A stretch of DNA of 63,949 bases from Clostridia bacterium (GCA_017461365.1 JAFTYG010000076.1:1-63949); one strand, 5' to 3'; shown: positions 42,912 to 51,680, numbered from the stretch's first letter. Notes: generated by a model not told the origin, from the sequence alone. Translations and numbers: made by a program.

Positions 42912-43390
42912 AGATAAATAAGACAAACGCTATGCGTCAGCTTGACGCGGCGAAGGTAAAATACGAGATATGCAGCTATGAGGTCGATGAAAACGATCTG
43001 TCGGGCACGCACATAGCCGAGCAGATAGGTTTGCCGTTTGAGGAAGTGTTCAAGACTATCGTTACAAAGGGCGACAAAACGGGATATACCGTTTTCTGTA
43101 TTCCATGCCACAAGGAGATCGACCTCAAACGCGCCGCGCAGGTAACGGGAAATAAAAAAATTGAGCCGTTGCACGTTAAAGACCTGCTCGGAATTACGGG
43201 CTATATCAGAGGCGGATGCTCACCTGTTGGAATGAAGAAAAAGTTTCCCACATACTTTGACGAGAGCGCCGCGAGCCTTGAGAGACTGACCGTCAGCGCG
43301 GGAGTGCGCGGTATGCAACTCCTTTTGTCGGCAGAGGACATAATAAAATTCACGGGCGCGAAGCTCGCGAAAATAACGGCGGAGCAATGA
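42908..43390 (+). CDS. ybaK: Cys-tRNA(Pro)/Cys-tRNA(Cys) deacylase YbaK
   Basis: 160 residues of the YbaK/ProX editing fold: EEVFKTIVTKGDKTGYTVFCIP, LGITGYIRGGCSPVGMKKKFPTY (the GGxSPxG loop) and a C-terminal KFTGAKLAKIT. It hydrolyses Cys-tRNA(Pro) made by error by prolyl-tRNA synthetase. Coupled to recN by ATGA. Last gene of the nusB operon; its stop codon lies inside the terminator stem. Confidence 0.93.
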   Translation: MKINKTNAMRQLDAAKVKYEICSYEVDENDLSGTHIAEQIGLPFEEVFKTIVTKGDKTGYTVFCIPCHKEIDLKRAAQVTGNKKIEPLHVKDLLGITGYIRGGCSPVGMKKKFPTYFDESAASLERLTVSAGVRGMQLLLSAEDIIKFTGAKLAKITAEQ

Positions 43391-43405
43391 GCTCCGCCGT
43401 TTTTA
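43376..43405 (+). terminator. Terminator of the nusB-ybaK operon
   Basis: ACGGCGGAGC / GCTCCGCCGT with a five-base loop, overlapping the ybaK stop and followed by TTTTT. Confidence 0.9.
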
Positions 43406-43412
43406 GCGCGAA

Positions 43413-43796
43413 TTATTCTTCCGGAAAATACCACGGACATATTACCACGTTGGCTAATCCCGTTTCTACGTCAAAGCCAATGTAACAGTATTCGGCAGGT
43501 TCTTTTCCAAATAGCTTTCTTTTGTTGTTTCTGTAGCATATGCTGACCATCGGTTGCTGCTCGCCTTGACTATTGTAGCATTCAAAAGGTAGTTGATTTA
43601 TCAGCTCGGGGGTGTCATATTTTTTTATCAGCTGATCGTAAGATTTTCCTATGATTTCAGAATTACAATCAATAGGCTCGTAAAAATAACTGTTGATGGA
43701 AATACAGTTTCCTTCATTTAAAGAAAATGTACAGCTACATAGAGAAAACAGCAAAAGTATTATTGTTAAAAGTAAAGAAATATATTTTTTTAGCAT
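43413..43796 (-). CDS. Small putative lipoprotein, BamE-like plan
   Basis: 127 residues with lipobox SLCSC (Cys22 region) after a long hydrophobic signal. The mature part has IIGKSYDQLIKKYDTPELI and CYIGFDVETGLANVVICPW. The same two blocks are in the next gene (IIGHTAEEIMERYGTP; YIQFDEETGLANSMIHPW), so the pair arose by duplication. The G.s...l...yG.P helix-start recalls the BamE/SmpA-like fold, used elsewhere as a protein-binding module; function here unknown. ATG 43796 follows AGAGGTCG; second gene of the operon, 39 bases behind its paralogue. Confidence 0.7.
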   Translation of the reverse strand: MLKKYISLLLTIILLLFSLCSCTFSLNEGNCISINSYFYEPIDCNSEIIGKSYDQLIKKYDTPELINQLPFECYNSQGEQQPMVSICYRNNKRKLFGKEPAEYCYIGFDVETGLANVVICPWYFPEE

Positions 43797-43835
43797 AACG
43801 ACCTCTACGATATTGGATATTATCTCTGATATAGA

Positions 43836-44192
43836 TCAATAACGGAATCCATTTGCATCAGTCCACGGATGAATCATTGAATTAGCTAAGCCGGTTTCTT
43901 CATCGAATTGAATATACAAAAATTCTACATATCCATCCAAAAACTCACTAATATCTCCTGTTTGATAGGCAATAGCAGATATATATTCCACATTGCCTTC
44001 ACCCTCATCAAAATACCTTATAAAATACGGAGTTCCGTACCGTTCCATAATTTCTTCGGCTGTATGACCGATTATTAGTTCCGCTTCATACTCGCTTGGC
44101 AACGGGTTATATCTATATACCGTACATCCGCAAAAGCAAGAAAGTGAAAAACCAAGTATAAGAAATAAAGTAATAATTTTTTTATTAACCAT
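43836..44192 (-). CDS. Small putative lipoprotein, paralogue of the preceding
   Basis: 118 residues; hydrophobic signal with lipobox FCGC at about residue 22. Mature part: IIGHTAEEIMERYGTPYFI, then acidic DEGEGNVEYIS and FDEETGLANSMIHPWTD. It shares its whole plan with the protein at 43413 and should be exposed on the outer side of the membrane. AGAGGAAG precedes ATG 44192. First gene of the pair, with its own promoter. Lower GC than the surrounding housekeeping genes, which may mark transfer. No function recognised. Confidence 0.7.
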   Translation of the reverse strand: MVNKKIITLFLILGFSLSCFCGCTVYRYNPLPSEYEAELIIGHTAEEIMERYGTPYFIRYFDEGEGNVEYISAIAYQTGDISEFLDGYVEFLYIQFDEETGLANSMIHPWTDANGFRY

Positions 44193-44297
44193 AGCGTAAT
44201 TCTTCCTCTAAAAAGCTATCAGTACTCTCCGTGTGCGTTTGTCGGTTTCCTACTGACTCGGAAATATTTGAAAAAATACCAAATATTCCTTAAATAC

Positions 44298-44326
44298 ATT
44301 ATATCACATTGTCAAAACTTTGTCAA
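44298..44326 (-). promoter_or_regulatory. Promoter of the small lipoprotein pair
   Basis: Minus strand TTGACA (44326-44321), 17-base spacer, TATAAT (44303-44298). The remaining 44193-44497 spacer holds only this and the argS promoter. Confidence 0.8.
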
Positions 44327-44432
44327 TTGACACTATATACAAATACGCATAGTAAGGATTGTATATTGTGAAGATATGTATGGGAAAAAGAGAATTATTT
44401 GCACATATAAGAGAATAATTTATAAAAAGCCC

Positions 44433-44461
44433 TTGAAAAAAACAGAAATATGATGTATAAT
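44433..44461 (+). promoter_or_regulatory. Promoter of argS
   Basis: TTGAAA (44433-44438), 17-base spacer, TATAAT (44456-44461). The mRNA leader is only about 30 bases, so there is no room for a T-box. Confidence 0.75.
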
Positions 44462-44497
44462 TAAAAGGTTAAATAAGCTATAACAGGAGAATGAAGG

Positions 44498-46234
44498 ATG
44501 ATAAGTATTAAAAAGATGATCGCCGAGGCGATAGTCGCCCGTGTGCTTGAAATTAAAAACGACGCAGAGCTTGACGCGTTGACCGTGTCGGCAATGCTTG
44601 AATATCCCCCCGATGCAAAGATGGGAGACTTAGCGCTTCCTTGCTTCAAGCTCTCCAAAATACTCAGAAGCTCTCCCGTAAAGATAGCCGAGACCGTTGC
44701 CGAGGGCTTTTCCGTACCTTGCGTAGCAAAAGCAGAGGCGGTAAACGGATACTTCAATATATTCCTTGACGGAGAATATCTTGCGTCAAAGGTCATAGCA
44801 GAGGCAAGAGAAAAGGGCGCAAAATACGGCGCGCCCGACCTCGGAGAGGGTAAGACGGTCGTGCTTGACTATTCCTCACCGAACGTCGCAAAGCCTTTCC
44901 ATATAGGACATCTCGGAACGACCGTTATCGGTCATTCACTCAAAATGCTTCACGAATTCGCAGGTTATAAGTGCGTAGGCATCAATTACCTCGGAGACTG
45001 GGGAACACAGTTTGGTAAGCTCATCACCGCTTACCGCAAGTGGGGAAATAAGGAAGAGGTTGAACAGAGAGGTATCGACGCTCTTGTAGAGCTTTACGTT
45101 CGTGTAAATAACGCTATTTCGGGAAATGAGGAGCAGGGAATCCCCGCCGATCCCGCGCTTGCCGACGAGGCGAGAGCCGAATTCCACAAGATGGAAGAGG
45201 GAGACGAGGAAAATATCGCTCTTTGGAAATGGTTTGTTGAGATAAGCCTCGCCGAGTATCAAAAGACTTATGCTCAGCTCGGAATAGAATTCGACAGCTA
45301 TAAGGGCGAGTCCTTCTATACCGATAAGATGCCCGCAGAGGTTCAGAAGCTCCGAGATAAGGGACTTCTCAAAATAGATGACGGCGCGTCTATCGTCGAC
45401 CTTGAAGAATACGGAATGCCTCCATGTCTCATACTTAAACGTGACGGCTCAACTCTTTATCCGACAAGAGATATTGCGGCGGCTGTTTACAGAAAGAATA
45501 CCTACAACTTCGACAAGGCGATATACGTCACAAGCGCGGGACAGAGCCTCCACTTCGCTCAGTGGTTCAAGGTCGTTGAGCTTATGGGCTACGATTGGGC
45601 AGACAAGCTCGTCCACGTTCCTTACGGAACTGTCAGCATAAACGGCGCAAAGCTCGCAACAAGAACGGGTAACGTAATACTTCTGCGCGACCTCTTTGCT
45701 ACGGCTATCGAGAAGGTAGCGGGCATTATGGACGAGAAAAATCCCAACCTTGCAAATAAGGAAAAGATAGCTGAGCAGATAGGTGTGGGAGCGGTGGTAT
45801 TCTACTACCTTTCCAACAACCGTATCAGAGATATAAACTTCGTTATGGAGGATGCTCTCAGCTTTGACGGCAACACGGGCCCCTACGTTCAGTACACATA
45901 TGCGCGTACCTGCTCAGTGCTCGAAAAAGGCGGAGAGTACGACAGAAGCGCCGCGCTTTGCGTAACGACACCCGAGGAGACCGAGCTTGCAAAGACACTT
46001 CTCAGATTTGAGGAAAACGTTGTCGACGCGATAGATACCTATGAGCCCTCGGTAATAACGAGATATATTCTCGACGTTGCGGGCGCATTCAACAGATTTT
46101 ATCATAATTGCTCCATTCTCGGAGCTGAGAACGAGCAGATAAAGAACACTCGTCTTGCTCTTACCGAGGCTGCAAAGACAGTTCTCGGAAACGCATTCGG
46201 ACTTATCTGCCTTACGAAAACAGAGAAGGTATAA
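44498..46234 (+). CDS. argS: Arginyl-tRNA synthetase
   Basis: 578 residues. N-terminal Arg-specific domain (2-90), catalytic class I core with SSPNVAKPFHIGHLGTT (HIGH motif), the KLATRTGN segment in the KMSKS position (a common ArgRS variation) and a helical anticodon-binding domain ending GLICLTKTEKV with ArgRS-type C-terminus. It charges tRNA-Arg; one such tRNA gene lies at 3591. AGGAGAATGAAGG precedes ATG 44498. Confidence 0.97.
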   Translation: MISIKKMIAEAIVARVLEIKNDAELDALTVSAMLEYPPDAKMGDLALPCFKLSKILRSSPVKIAETVAEGFSVPCVAKAEAVNGYFNIFLDGEYLASKVIAEAREKGAKYGAPDLGEGKTVVLDYSSPNVAKPFHIGHLGTTVIGHSLKMLHEFAGYKCVGINYLGDWGTQFGKLITAYRKWGNKEEVEQRGIDALVELYVRVNNAISGNEEQGIPADPALADEARAEFHKMEEGDEENIALWKWFVEISLAEYQKTYAQLGIEFDSYKGESFYTDKMPAEVQKLRDKGLLKIDDGASIVDLEEYGMPPCLILKRDGSTLYPTRDIAAAVYRKNTYNFDKAIYVTSAGQSLHFAQWFKVVELMGYDWADKLVHVPYGTVSINGAKLATRTGNVILLRDLFATAIEKVAGIMDEKNPNLANKEKIAEQIGVGAVVFYYLSNNRIRDINFVMEDALSFDGNTGPYVQYTYARTCSVLEKGGEYDRSAALCVTTPEETELAKTLLRFEENVVDAIDTYEPSVITRYILDVAGAFNRFYHNCSILGAENEQIKNTRLALTEAAKTVLGNAFGLICLTKTEKV

Positions 46235-46237
46235 AAA

Positions 46238-46261
46238 ACGGGCGAACGCAGTTCGCCCGCA
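46238..46261 (+). terminator. Weak hairpin after argS
   Basis: CGGGCGAA / TTCGCCCG with a 5-base loop but no U-run (CAAATCAG follows), so probably a partial or processed end. Confidence 0.45.
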
Positions 46262-46299
46262 AATCAGTTAATAATTTTGTATATAGAGAGGAAAACACA

Positions 46300-47025
46300 A
46301 TGTCAGGACACAGCAAATGGGCTAACATCAAGCACAAAAAGGAAAAGACCGACGCGCAGAGAGCGAAGGTGTTCACAAAAATAGGTAAAGAAATAACCAT
46401 CGCCGTTAAGGAGGGCGGCGGAGATCCCGCATCGAATGCAAAGCTCCGCGACCTTATCTTAAAGGCAAAATCCAACAACGTACCTAATGACAATATCGAG
46501 AGGACCATCAAAAAGGCTCTCGGCGGAACGGGCGAGTCCTATGAGGAGATCGTTTACGAGGGCTACGGCCCCGCAGGCATCGCTGTTATCGTAGAGACCA
46601 CCACCGATAACCGCAACCGTACCGCAGGCAACGTCCGCTCTTATTTCTCCAAGTACCACGGAAATATGGGACAGACGGGATGCGTATCCTATCTTTTCTC
46701 CGAGAAAGGAGTTATCGTTATCGGTAACGAGGACGGAGATATTGACGAGGATAAGCTCATGGAAACGGCTCTCGAAGCAGGCGCGGAGGACTTCGCGGCT
46801 GAGGGAGAGGTATTTGAGATCTATACCGAGCCCGACGATCTTTACGCTGTAAAGGAAGCCTTGGAGGGTGCGGGATACGAGCTTCTCTCGGCAGAAAAGA
46901 GCAAGGTTCCCTCAAACTACGTTGAGCTTGAAAGCGAAGAGGACATAAAGTTTATGGAGCTTCTTATTGAAAAGCTCGAGGATGACGACGACGTAATGAA
47001 CGTCTACCATAACTGGGAGAACTGA
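46300..47025 (+). CDS. yebC: YebC/PmpR-family DNA-binding protein
   Basis: 241 residues with the family start MSGHSKWANIKHKKEKTDAQRAKVFTKIG-type opening (only the first part is cited here), then a middle YEGYGPAGIAVIVETTTDNRNRT and an acidic C-terminus (EKLEDDDDVMNVYHNW). YebC proteins act as transcription regulators and, in recent work, help ribosomes through proline stretches. RBS AGAGAGGAAA precedes ATG 46300. Confidence 0.95.
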   Translation: MSGHSKWANIKHKKEKTDAQRAKVFTKIGKEITIAVKEGGGDPASNAKLRDLILKAKSNNVPNDNIERTIKKALGGTGESYEEIVYEGYGPAGIAVIVETTTDNRNRTAGNVRSYFSKYHGNMGQTGCVSYLFSEKGVIVIGNEDGDIDEDKLMETALEAGAEDFAAEGEVFEIYTEPDDLYAVKEALEGAGYELLSAEKSKVPSNYVELESEEDIKFMELLIEKLEDDDDVMNVYHNWEN

Positions 47026-47039
47026 TCCTGTTACCGTTT

Positions 47040-48455
47040 ATGGGAAAATATAAACGACTACTGTCAAATATGGCAATCTTAGGGGCGGGTACCTTTGCAT
47101 CAAAGGTACTTGTCCTTCTGCTTATGCCCTTTTATACGAGCATACTTTCGACAGCCGAATTCGGTACGGCAGACCTTATCTCGCAAACGGCAAATCTGCT
47201 TATTCCTTTGGCGGCTGTGGGAATATGCGACGGTATATTCCGATTTACGCTCGACTCGGCTGAGGACAAGAAAAAGATACTGTCCACGGGCTTGGCTATA
47301 CTTTTTTTCGGAAGCGTGGCTATGTGCGGATTTGTGCAGATACTTTGGCTGTTTGATACCCTCGACGACTATATTCTGCTCATCGCGCTTTACGTTATAG
47401 CGGCAAATCTGCACCTTGCCTTCGCAAATTATATAAGAGCCGAGGGTAAAAACGTACTTTTTGCGGTGCAGGGAATTATAAACACCGTACTGACTATCTT
47501 GCTCAATATACTTTTTCTTGTGGCGTTCGACATGGGAAGTACAGGGTACGTTCTGTCGGTCGTTGTTGCCGACTTCACGCTTTGCTTAATACTCTTTTTT
47601 ACGGCAAAGCTCTACAAATGCATATCCGTAAAGTCGGTTGACGGACGTGTGGCAAAGGATATGCTGAAGTTCAGTATTCCGTATATCCCGACAACTATTA
47701 TGTGGCTCATAACCTCGGTGTCGGACAGATATATAGTTACCGCCTACCGAAGTGTTGAGGAAAACGGACTTTACGCGGCGGCGTATAAGTTGCCGACGAT
47801 GCTCTCGCTTGTCAGCGGAGTATTTATCGAGGCGTGGCATTTTTCTGCCGTAAAGGACGCATCCGACGAAGAAAGATCGAGCTTTTTCGGAAACGTTTAC
47901 GATAATTTTATGGGCTTTATGTTCTTCTGCGGCGCGTGTATCATCGCGTGCGCGAAGATATTTACGAAAATATTGCTCTCCGACGCATATTTTGAGTCGT
48001 GGAGATACGTTCCGATGCTCGTTATAGCTACGGTCTTTTCCACGCTCGTTTCATTCCTCGGAAGCGTGTATTTTCTTAAAAAGAAGAGTGCGCTCTCAAT
48101 GCTTACGGCGATGGCGGGAGCGGTGACAAATATTATCTTGAATTTTCTTTTCATCCCGAAATGGGGTGCGATCGGAGCGGCGGCGGCAACGCTTGCCTGC
48201 TACGTGCTTGTGTATGTGATCAGAGCGGTGAATACAAAAAAGTATGTGCAGTTTGATCTTCATACCGTAAGGCTTATAATAAATACGCTTCTGCTCGGCG
48301 CGCAGATGGCGGCGTGGTTTATGCCTTGGAGATATATGTGGGTGGCACAGATGATCATCCCCGTGTTTATCCTCATCTTTAACGGACGCGGAATATTTTC
48401 GAGTATTCTCAAAATATTGAAAAGATTTTTTGGAAAAAACTCGAAAAAAATTTAA
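47040..48455 (+). CDS. Polysaccharide flippase / MATE-like exporter (Wzx type)
   Basis: 471 residues, about 12-14 membrane helices over the whole length, with the opening NMAILGAGTFASKVLVLLLMPFYT typical (shown in part) of polysaccharide_synt flippases and a basic end. Such proteins move lipid-linked sugar units across the membrane. No glycosyltransferase gene is adjacent, so the carbohydrate is unknown. It starts 15 bases after yebC without a clear Shine-Dalgarno, so it is likely read by coupling. Confidence 0.85.
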   Translation: MGKYKRLLSNMAILGAGTFASKVLVLLLMPFYTSILSTAEFGTADLISQTANLLIPLAAVGICDGIFRFTLDSAEDKKKILSTGLAILFFGSVAMCGFVQILWLFDTLDDYILLIALYVIAANLHLAFANYIRAEGKNVLFAVQGIINTVLTILLNILFLVAFDMGSTGYVLSVVVADFTLCLILFFTAKLYKCISVKSVDGRVAKDMLKFSIPYIPTTIMWLITSVSDRYIVTAYRSVEENGLYAAAYKLPTMLSLVSGVFIEAWHFSAVKDASDEERSSFFGNVYDNFMGFMFFCGACIIACAKIFTKILLSDAYFESWRYVPMLVIATVFSTLVSFLGSVYFLKKKSALSMLTAMAGAVTNIILNFLFIPKWGAIGAAAATLACYVLVYVIRAVNTKKYVQFDLHTVRLIINTLLLGAQMAAWFMPWRYMWVAQMIIPVFILIFNGRGIFSSILKILKRFFGKNSKKI

Positions 48456-48463
48456 AAAAGCTA

Positions 48464-48492
48464 TTGCAAAACTGCGACTGTTATGTTATAAT
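48464..48492 (+). promoter_or_regulatory. Promoter of rplS
   Basis: TTGCAA (48464-48469), 17-base spacer, TATAAT (48487-48492). Confidence 0.8.
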
Positions 48493-48499
48493 ATTATGC

Positions 48500-48593
48500 G
48501 TGTGTGCCGAATGATCGGCAAAACAGATTATTTTAGGGTAGTCCGCTGCGAGGCTCTGCATGAATACCCGTTATTTTAAGGAGGACTGAAAAA
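48500..48593 (+). promoter_or_regulatory. Structured rplS leader (candidate L19 leader)
   Basis: Between promoter and start codon: TGCCGAATGATCGGCA hairpin, then GGGTA...TACCC closing around GTCCGCTGCGAGGCTCTGCATGAA. A similar two-hairpin leader precedes rplS in many Bacillota and is thought to bind L19 for autoregulation. The match rests on position and plan only. Confidence 0.4.
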
Positions 48594-48935
48594 ATGGATC
48601 TTATTCAGGCTTTTACAAATGAGCAGCTCAAGACCGAAGTACCGGTCATCAACGTTGGTGACACTATCCGTGTTCACAACAAGATCAAGGAGGGTTCTCG
48701 CGAGAGAATTCAGATGTTCGAGGGTACCGTTATCGCTAAGCACGGCGGCGGAATTTCCGAGACATTCACTGTAAGACGTGTTTCCTACGGCTGCGGTGTA
48801 GAGAAGACCTTCCCCATCCACTCTCCCAACGTAGAAAAGGTTGACGTTATCCGTCAGGGTAAGGTCAGAAGAGCAAAGCTCTACTATCTGCGCGACAGAG
48901 TTGGTAAGGCATCCAAGGTTAAGGAAAAGATCTAA
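48594..48935 (+). CDS. rplS: Ribosomal protein L19
   Basis: 113 residues, complete: [41 protein letters not shown] and [19 protein letters not shown] with [17 protein letters not shown]. It lies at the 30S-50S interface. AAGGAGG precedes ATG 48594. Transcribed alone. Confidence 0.98.
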   Translation: MDLIQAFTNEQLKTEVPVINVGDTIRVHNKIKEGSRERIQMFEGTVIAKHGGGISETFTVRRVSYGCGVEKTFPIHSPNVEKVDVIRQGKVRRAKLYYLRDRVGKASKVKEKI

Positions 48936-48944
48936 CCGAAGCCA

Positions 48945-48989
48945 AAAAATAAAGAGACAGGCAGTAATTGCTTGTCTCTTTATTTTTTT
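48945..48989 (+). terminator. Terminator of rplS
   Basis: AAATAAAGAGACAGGCA / TTGCTTGTCTCTTTATTT with T-run; a second palindrome (GGTTACTTTTCTTTT / AAGAAAAGTAACC) follows to 49022. Confidence 0.85.
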
Positions 48990-49049
48990 GGTTACTTTTC
49001 TTTTGAAAAAGAAAAGTAACCAAAAGAAAACATTGCATTGGGTTTGTGC

Positions 49050-49229
49050 TTCAAATTGGAATTTGTCGGGGAGTCGTTATGTTCGCACAAACCCAAACTG
49101 TGATAAAGTAACTCAAAGCCTTCTCCAGCGGGAGAACTACTTCGCTACACATAGTAGCTTCCCACGCTGGGGAAGGCTTTGATGTTAGTTTACCCACCAA
49201 TACAATCTGTTCGATAAACTCCAATTTAA
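49050..49229. repeat. Intergenic repeat element, family A copy 2
   Basis: Left end TTCAAATTGGAATTTGTCGG, right end CGATAAACTCCAATTTAA (its inverted partner). Inside: an arm TTGGGTTTGTGC / GCACAAACCCAA framing the left end (49039-49100) and a long GAAGGC-type hairpin (AGCCTTCTCCAGCG ... CGCTGGGGAAGGCT). The two ends match the elements at 52862 and 18446. No coding potential. Confidence 0.7.
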
Positions 49230-49239
49230 TGCTACCCGC

Positions 49240-49734
49240 TCAATCCCCCCTGAGCATTTTCTCTACCGTATCAAAAAACACCTCTCTGTCGTCCTCAGAA
49301 AGAATGGCGTAGGCGACGTAATTGCCGAAGGTCTTGACCTCCGCGCTCCTTAGCTTTTCAAGCTCCTTTGGCGCGTAGCTCGCAATAAATTCTCCCTTTT
49401 CTTCAAGAAGACCGTCAAGATACCTTTCCGTCAGCTCCGCAAGTCCGTCGCGCGACGCCTCGTCGGGAGCGTGAAAAACACCTATCTCGTTGATGTTCTC
49501 AGATGCCGTCGAATAACGAAGCGCGTGGTCGTCGTCAAGCTCGGTGTCCTCAAAATTGTACTTGATGTGATCACCGTCGAAGCTTTCATAGCCCATATCG
49601 ACAGGTATCTGCTCCTCGGCGCTGTCAAGGAGCTCAGAGCAAGGCACGTCGTCTCTGTATTCTCCCTTTTTTGAGCAGGCACAGAGGCTGAGCGCAAATG
49701 ATAAAATGATGGCAAAGCAAAGAATTTTTTTCAT
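49240..49734 (-). CDS. Lipoprotein with DUF4358-like domain
   Basis: 164 residues. Signal with lipobox LCAC (Cys20); a domain of about 110 residues with INEIGVFHAPDEASRDGLAE, ASYAPKELEKLRSAEVKTFG and NYVAYAILSEDD, the DUF4358 plan (function unknown, common in gut Clostridia). It is exported and lipidated. It follows the SGNH lipoprotein gene by nine bases, so the two are one operon and may work on the same surface substrate. Confidence 0.8.
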   Translation of the reverse strand: MKKILCFAIILSFALSLCACSKKGEYRDDVPCSELLDSAEEQIPVDMGYESFDGDHIKYNFEDTELDDDHALRYSTASENINEIGVFHAPDEASRDGLAELTERYLDGLLEEKGEFIASYAPKELEKLRSAEVKTFGNYVAYAILSEDDREVFFDTVEKMLRGD

Positions 49735-49743
49735 TTTCTACTC

Positions 49744-50532
49744 CTATTTGTATCCGTGTGTGCGGATATATTCAATTATTTTTATATATGCGTCACGCGT
49801 CAGGTGGTGTCCGTCACCTGCCTGATATTCGAGCTTCAGCCGACCGTTTGAGTCTGTCAGTATTTCGTTTACGTTGAGATACCGCAATCCCTCCTCGGTG
49901 CAAAGCTCCAACGCCCAGCCGTTGAGCGTCTCGATACGTTCGTTCAGCCCGTCAAGAGTGACCGAATAGCCGCTCATATCCATGTTTTCGGCTACGGGGT
50001 AGCACGAACCGAGGATGATCTTAGTGTCGGGGGATGACGAGCGCGCCGTATCTATGAGCTTTTTGTAGCAGCTTTTGAAATATTCCTCGCCTCGCTTCAC
50101 CTTTCCGACGGCTCCGTTGAGCCCAAAGGTCAAAAGAAGATACTCGGGGCGCTTTCTCTTTATCGCCTCTCCGAAGGATACAAGCTCTCCGCTTTCAGGA
50201 TGTATCACCTTCATATTTGCCGTTTCGCTGTCAAGTATCGCCGTTCCGCTTTCGTCGGCAAGCACCTGCGCCGTATCTCTGCCGCCCGAAAGCACGCCGC
50301 GACTCTTTAAGTGATAGGTCGTTGACTCACCGAAAAAAACAAAGCTGTCAATATAATCCTCTCCCATATCGTCGCTTTCCTCCAATACCGTAGGCGGCTC
50401 TTCCTCATCCGAGGTAGCTGCTGTCGGGGCGGATCTATCGCCATCCCCGCAGGCTGAGAAAAGTGTTACGCAAAGAGTTGCGCAAAGAAACAGAGAAAGT
50501 ATTATTGACAGCTTTTTTATAATTTTTTTCAT
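49744..50532 (-). CDS. SGNH/GDSL-family hydrolase, lipoprotein
   Basis: 262 residues from ATG 50532 (GAAAGG upstream). Lipobox FSAC at about residue 28, acidic linker to 55. SGNH blocks: FVFFGESTTYH (block I, Ser nucleophile), LLTFGLNGAVG (block III, Asn) and DGHHLTRDAY (block V, Asp-x-x-His). It should remove ester-linked acyl or acetyl groups from polysaccharides outside the membrane; substrate unknown. DUF4358 and SGNH proteins side by side are frequent in Clostridia. Confidence 0.85.
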   Translation of the reverse strand: MKKIIKKLSIILSLFLCATLCVTLFSACGDGDRSAPTAATSDEEEPPTVLEESDDMGEDYIDSFVFFGESTTYHLKSRGVLSGGRDTAQVLADESGTAILDSETANMKVIHPESGELVSFGEAIKRKRPEYLLLTFGLNGAVGKVKRGEEYFKSCYKKLIDTARSSSPDTKIILGSCYPVAENMDMSGYSVTLDGLNERIETLNGWALELCTEEGLRYLNVNEILTDSNGRLKLEYQAGDGHHLTRDAYIKIIEYIRTHGYK

Positions 50533-50577
50533 TTGCCTTTCGGTCTCCCACATTTTACTCAGACCGAGGCAAGAATA

Positions 50578-51009
50578 TCAGCGAAGCTTTTTGAATTTGC
50601 TTTCGTACACCTCTTCTTTTTTGCTGTTTCGCTTGAAGCTCCACGAAAGAAATGCGCATACACCGTAGATCAGAAAATAAAGAACGGTCACAGCGGCAAA
50701 GCCTATCATTATCTGAGAGCCCGAAAGGGAAAGAGGCAAAAAGAAGCAGACGTAAGAGCCGAAGATCAGTATAACGTACTGTATGGCAACTCTCAGCGCC
50801 TTGTTCCACGAGTCTATCCTCAGGATACATTGCGAAATAGCGCCGAGGACGGAAAAAATAAAAATGTAAAGAAGCCACGATGCCCGTATCGCGGGCTCTT
50901 CGGTCTCCACGTTCACCACCATCATCAGAGCCGCGTACAGCGCAGTGATAACGGTAAAGAATATGGACGTATCGGTAAGCATATTTTTCAGAATTTTTTT
51001 GATATTCAT
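50578..51009 (-). CDS. Small membrane protein (DUF3021-like)
   Basis: 143 residues with four membrane helices (near 18-37, 47-70, 75-97, 102-122) and a basic, charged C-terminus (RNSKKEEVYESKFKKLR). The layout resembles DUF3021 proteins, which often sit next to LytTR regulators; no such regulator is adjacent here. GGAAGG lies upstream of ATG 51009, a little far. It leads the operon with the SGNH and DUF4358 genes. Confidence 0.65.
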   Translation of the reverse strand: MNIKKILKNMLTDTSIFFTVITALYAALMMVVNVETEEPAIRASWLLYIFIFSVLGAISQCILRIDSWNKALRVAIQYVILIFGSYVCFFLPLSLSGSQIMIGFAAVTVLYFLIYGVCAFLSWSFKRNSKKEEVYESKFKKLR

Positions 51010-51045
51010 TGTATATGTTCGATCCTTCCTAAAGTGTACCCTAAC

Positions 51046-51074
51046 ACTATACCACATATACAAAATTTTTTCAA
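51046..51074 (-). promoter_or_regulatory. Promoter of the 51009-49240 operon
   Basis: Minus strand TTGAAA (51074-51069), 17-base spacer, TATAGT (51051-51046). Confidence 0.7.
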
Positions 51075-51093
51075 CAAATATTATGTAAATTTT

Positions 51094-51654
51094 TTAAATA
51101 TTATTAAGCATTATCTCAATAAGCTCGTCAAAAGCGGTAGAAAGCTCGGAGCGAAGTCTGCCTGTAAGTATTATTGCCTCGGCGTGCTTTTTTGAAAGCG
51201 CTCCCGATCTCACCTTTGCAAGCATACGTTTGTGAGCATTTCTTCCCTCGGACAAAAGCTGTCGGTAGCCTTGGAGATCGGGATTTTCATCAGGCTTTCG
51301 TATGCGGCGTAGGAGAAAAATTCCGTTCCGCAATTCCTCCGACAGCTTTATGCAGACAGCCGCTTCCTCATTGGTCTTCATAAATGTCGCGGTAGCCGAC
51401 GGATCGGACGTAAGCTCGGATACGGTGTCGATTATGCGTGAAAGACAATGAGCCGTGGCAGCTATGTTGTCGCGCTCAAGTGGCGGAAGAAAATCCGAAA
51501 AAAGAGCATCCTCGGTCTTGCATACAAGTCGGTCGCACTCGCGGCGTATGTCTGAGATGTTCGCCTTTTCTTCTGTGCCGCAGGCAAGACAGACAGCCGA
51601 AAGGGAGAGCTCGGACAGCTTTTCAAGATCCTCGAAATAATTGTATTTTACCAA
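51094..51654 (-). CDS. PhoU-like phosphate transport regulator (DUF47)
   Basis: 186 residues, all alpha, with ACGTEEKANISDIRRECDRL and LPPLERDNIAATAHCLSRIIDTV, the PhoU/DUF47 pattern with acidic/His metal positions. Such proteins regulate or accompany PiT-type transporters, and here it lies 26 bases behind the pit gene. No ATG has an RBS in the start region; TTG 51654 after GAAAGGCG is the best start. Function: regulator of phosphate flux, by context. Confidence 0.8.
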   Translation of the reverse strand: MVKYNYFEDLEKLSELSLSAVCLACGTEEKANISDIRRECDRLVCKTEDALFSDFLPPLERDNIAATAHCLSRIIDTVSELTSDPSATATFMKTNEEAAVCIKLSEELRNGIFLLRRIRKPDENPDLQGYRQLLSEGRNAHKRMLAKVRSGALSKKHAEAIILTGRLRSELSTAFDELIEIMLNNI

Positions 51655-51680
51655 ATATACATCACGCCTTTCTGTTTTTT

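Noticed and set aside
44193-44497. T-box leader ahead of argS
   Set aside because: The promoter lies about 35 bases before the start codon, leaving no room for a T-box.
46238-46261. Classical terminator for argS
   Set aside because: The hairpin has no U-run; listed only with low confidence.
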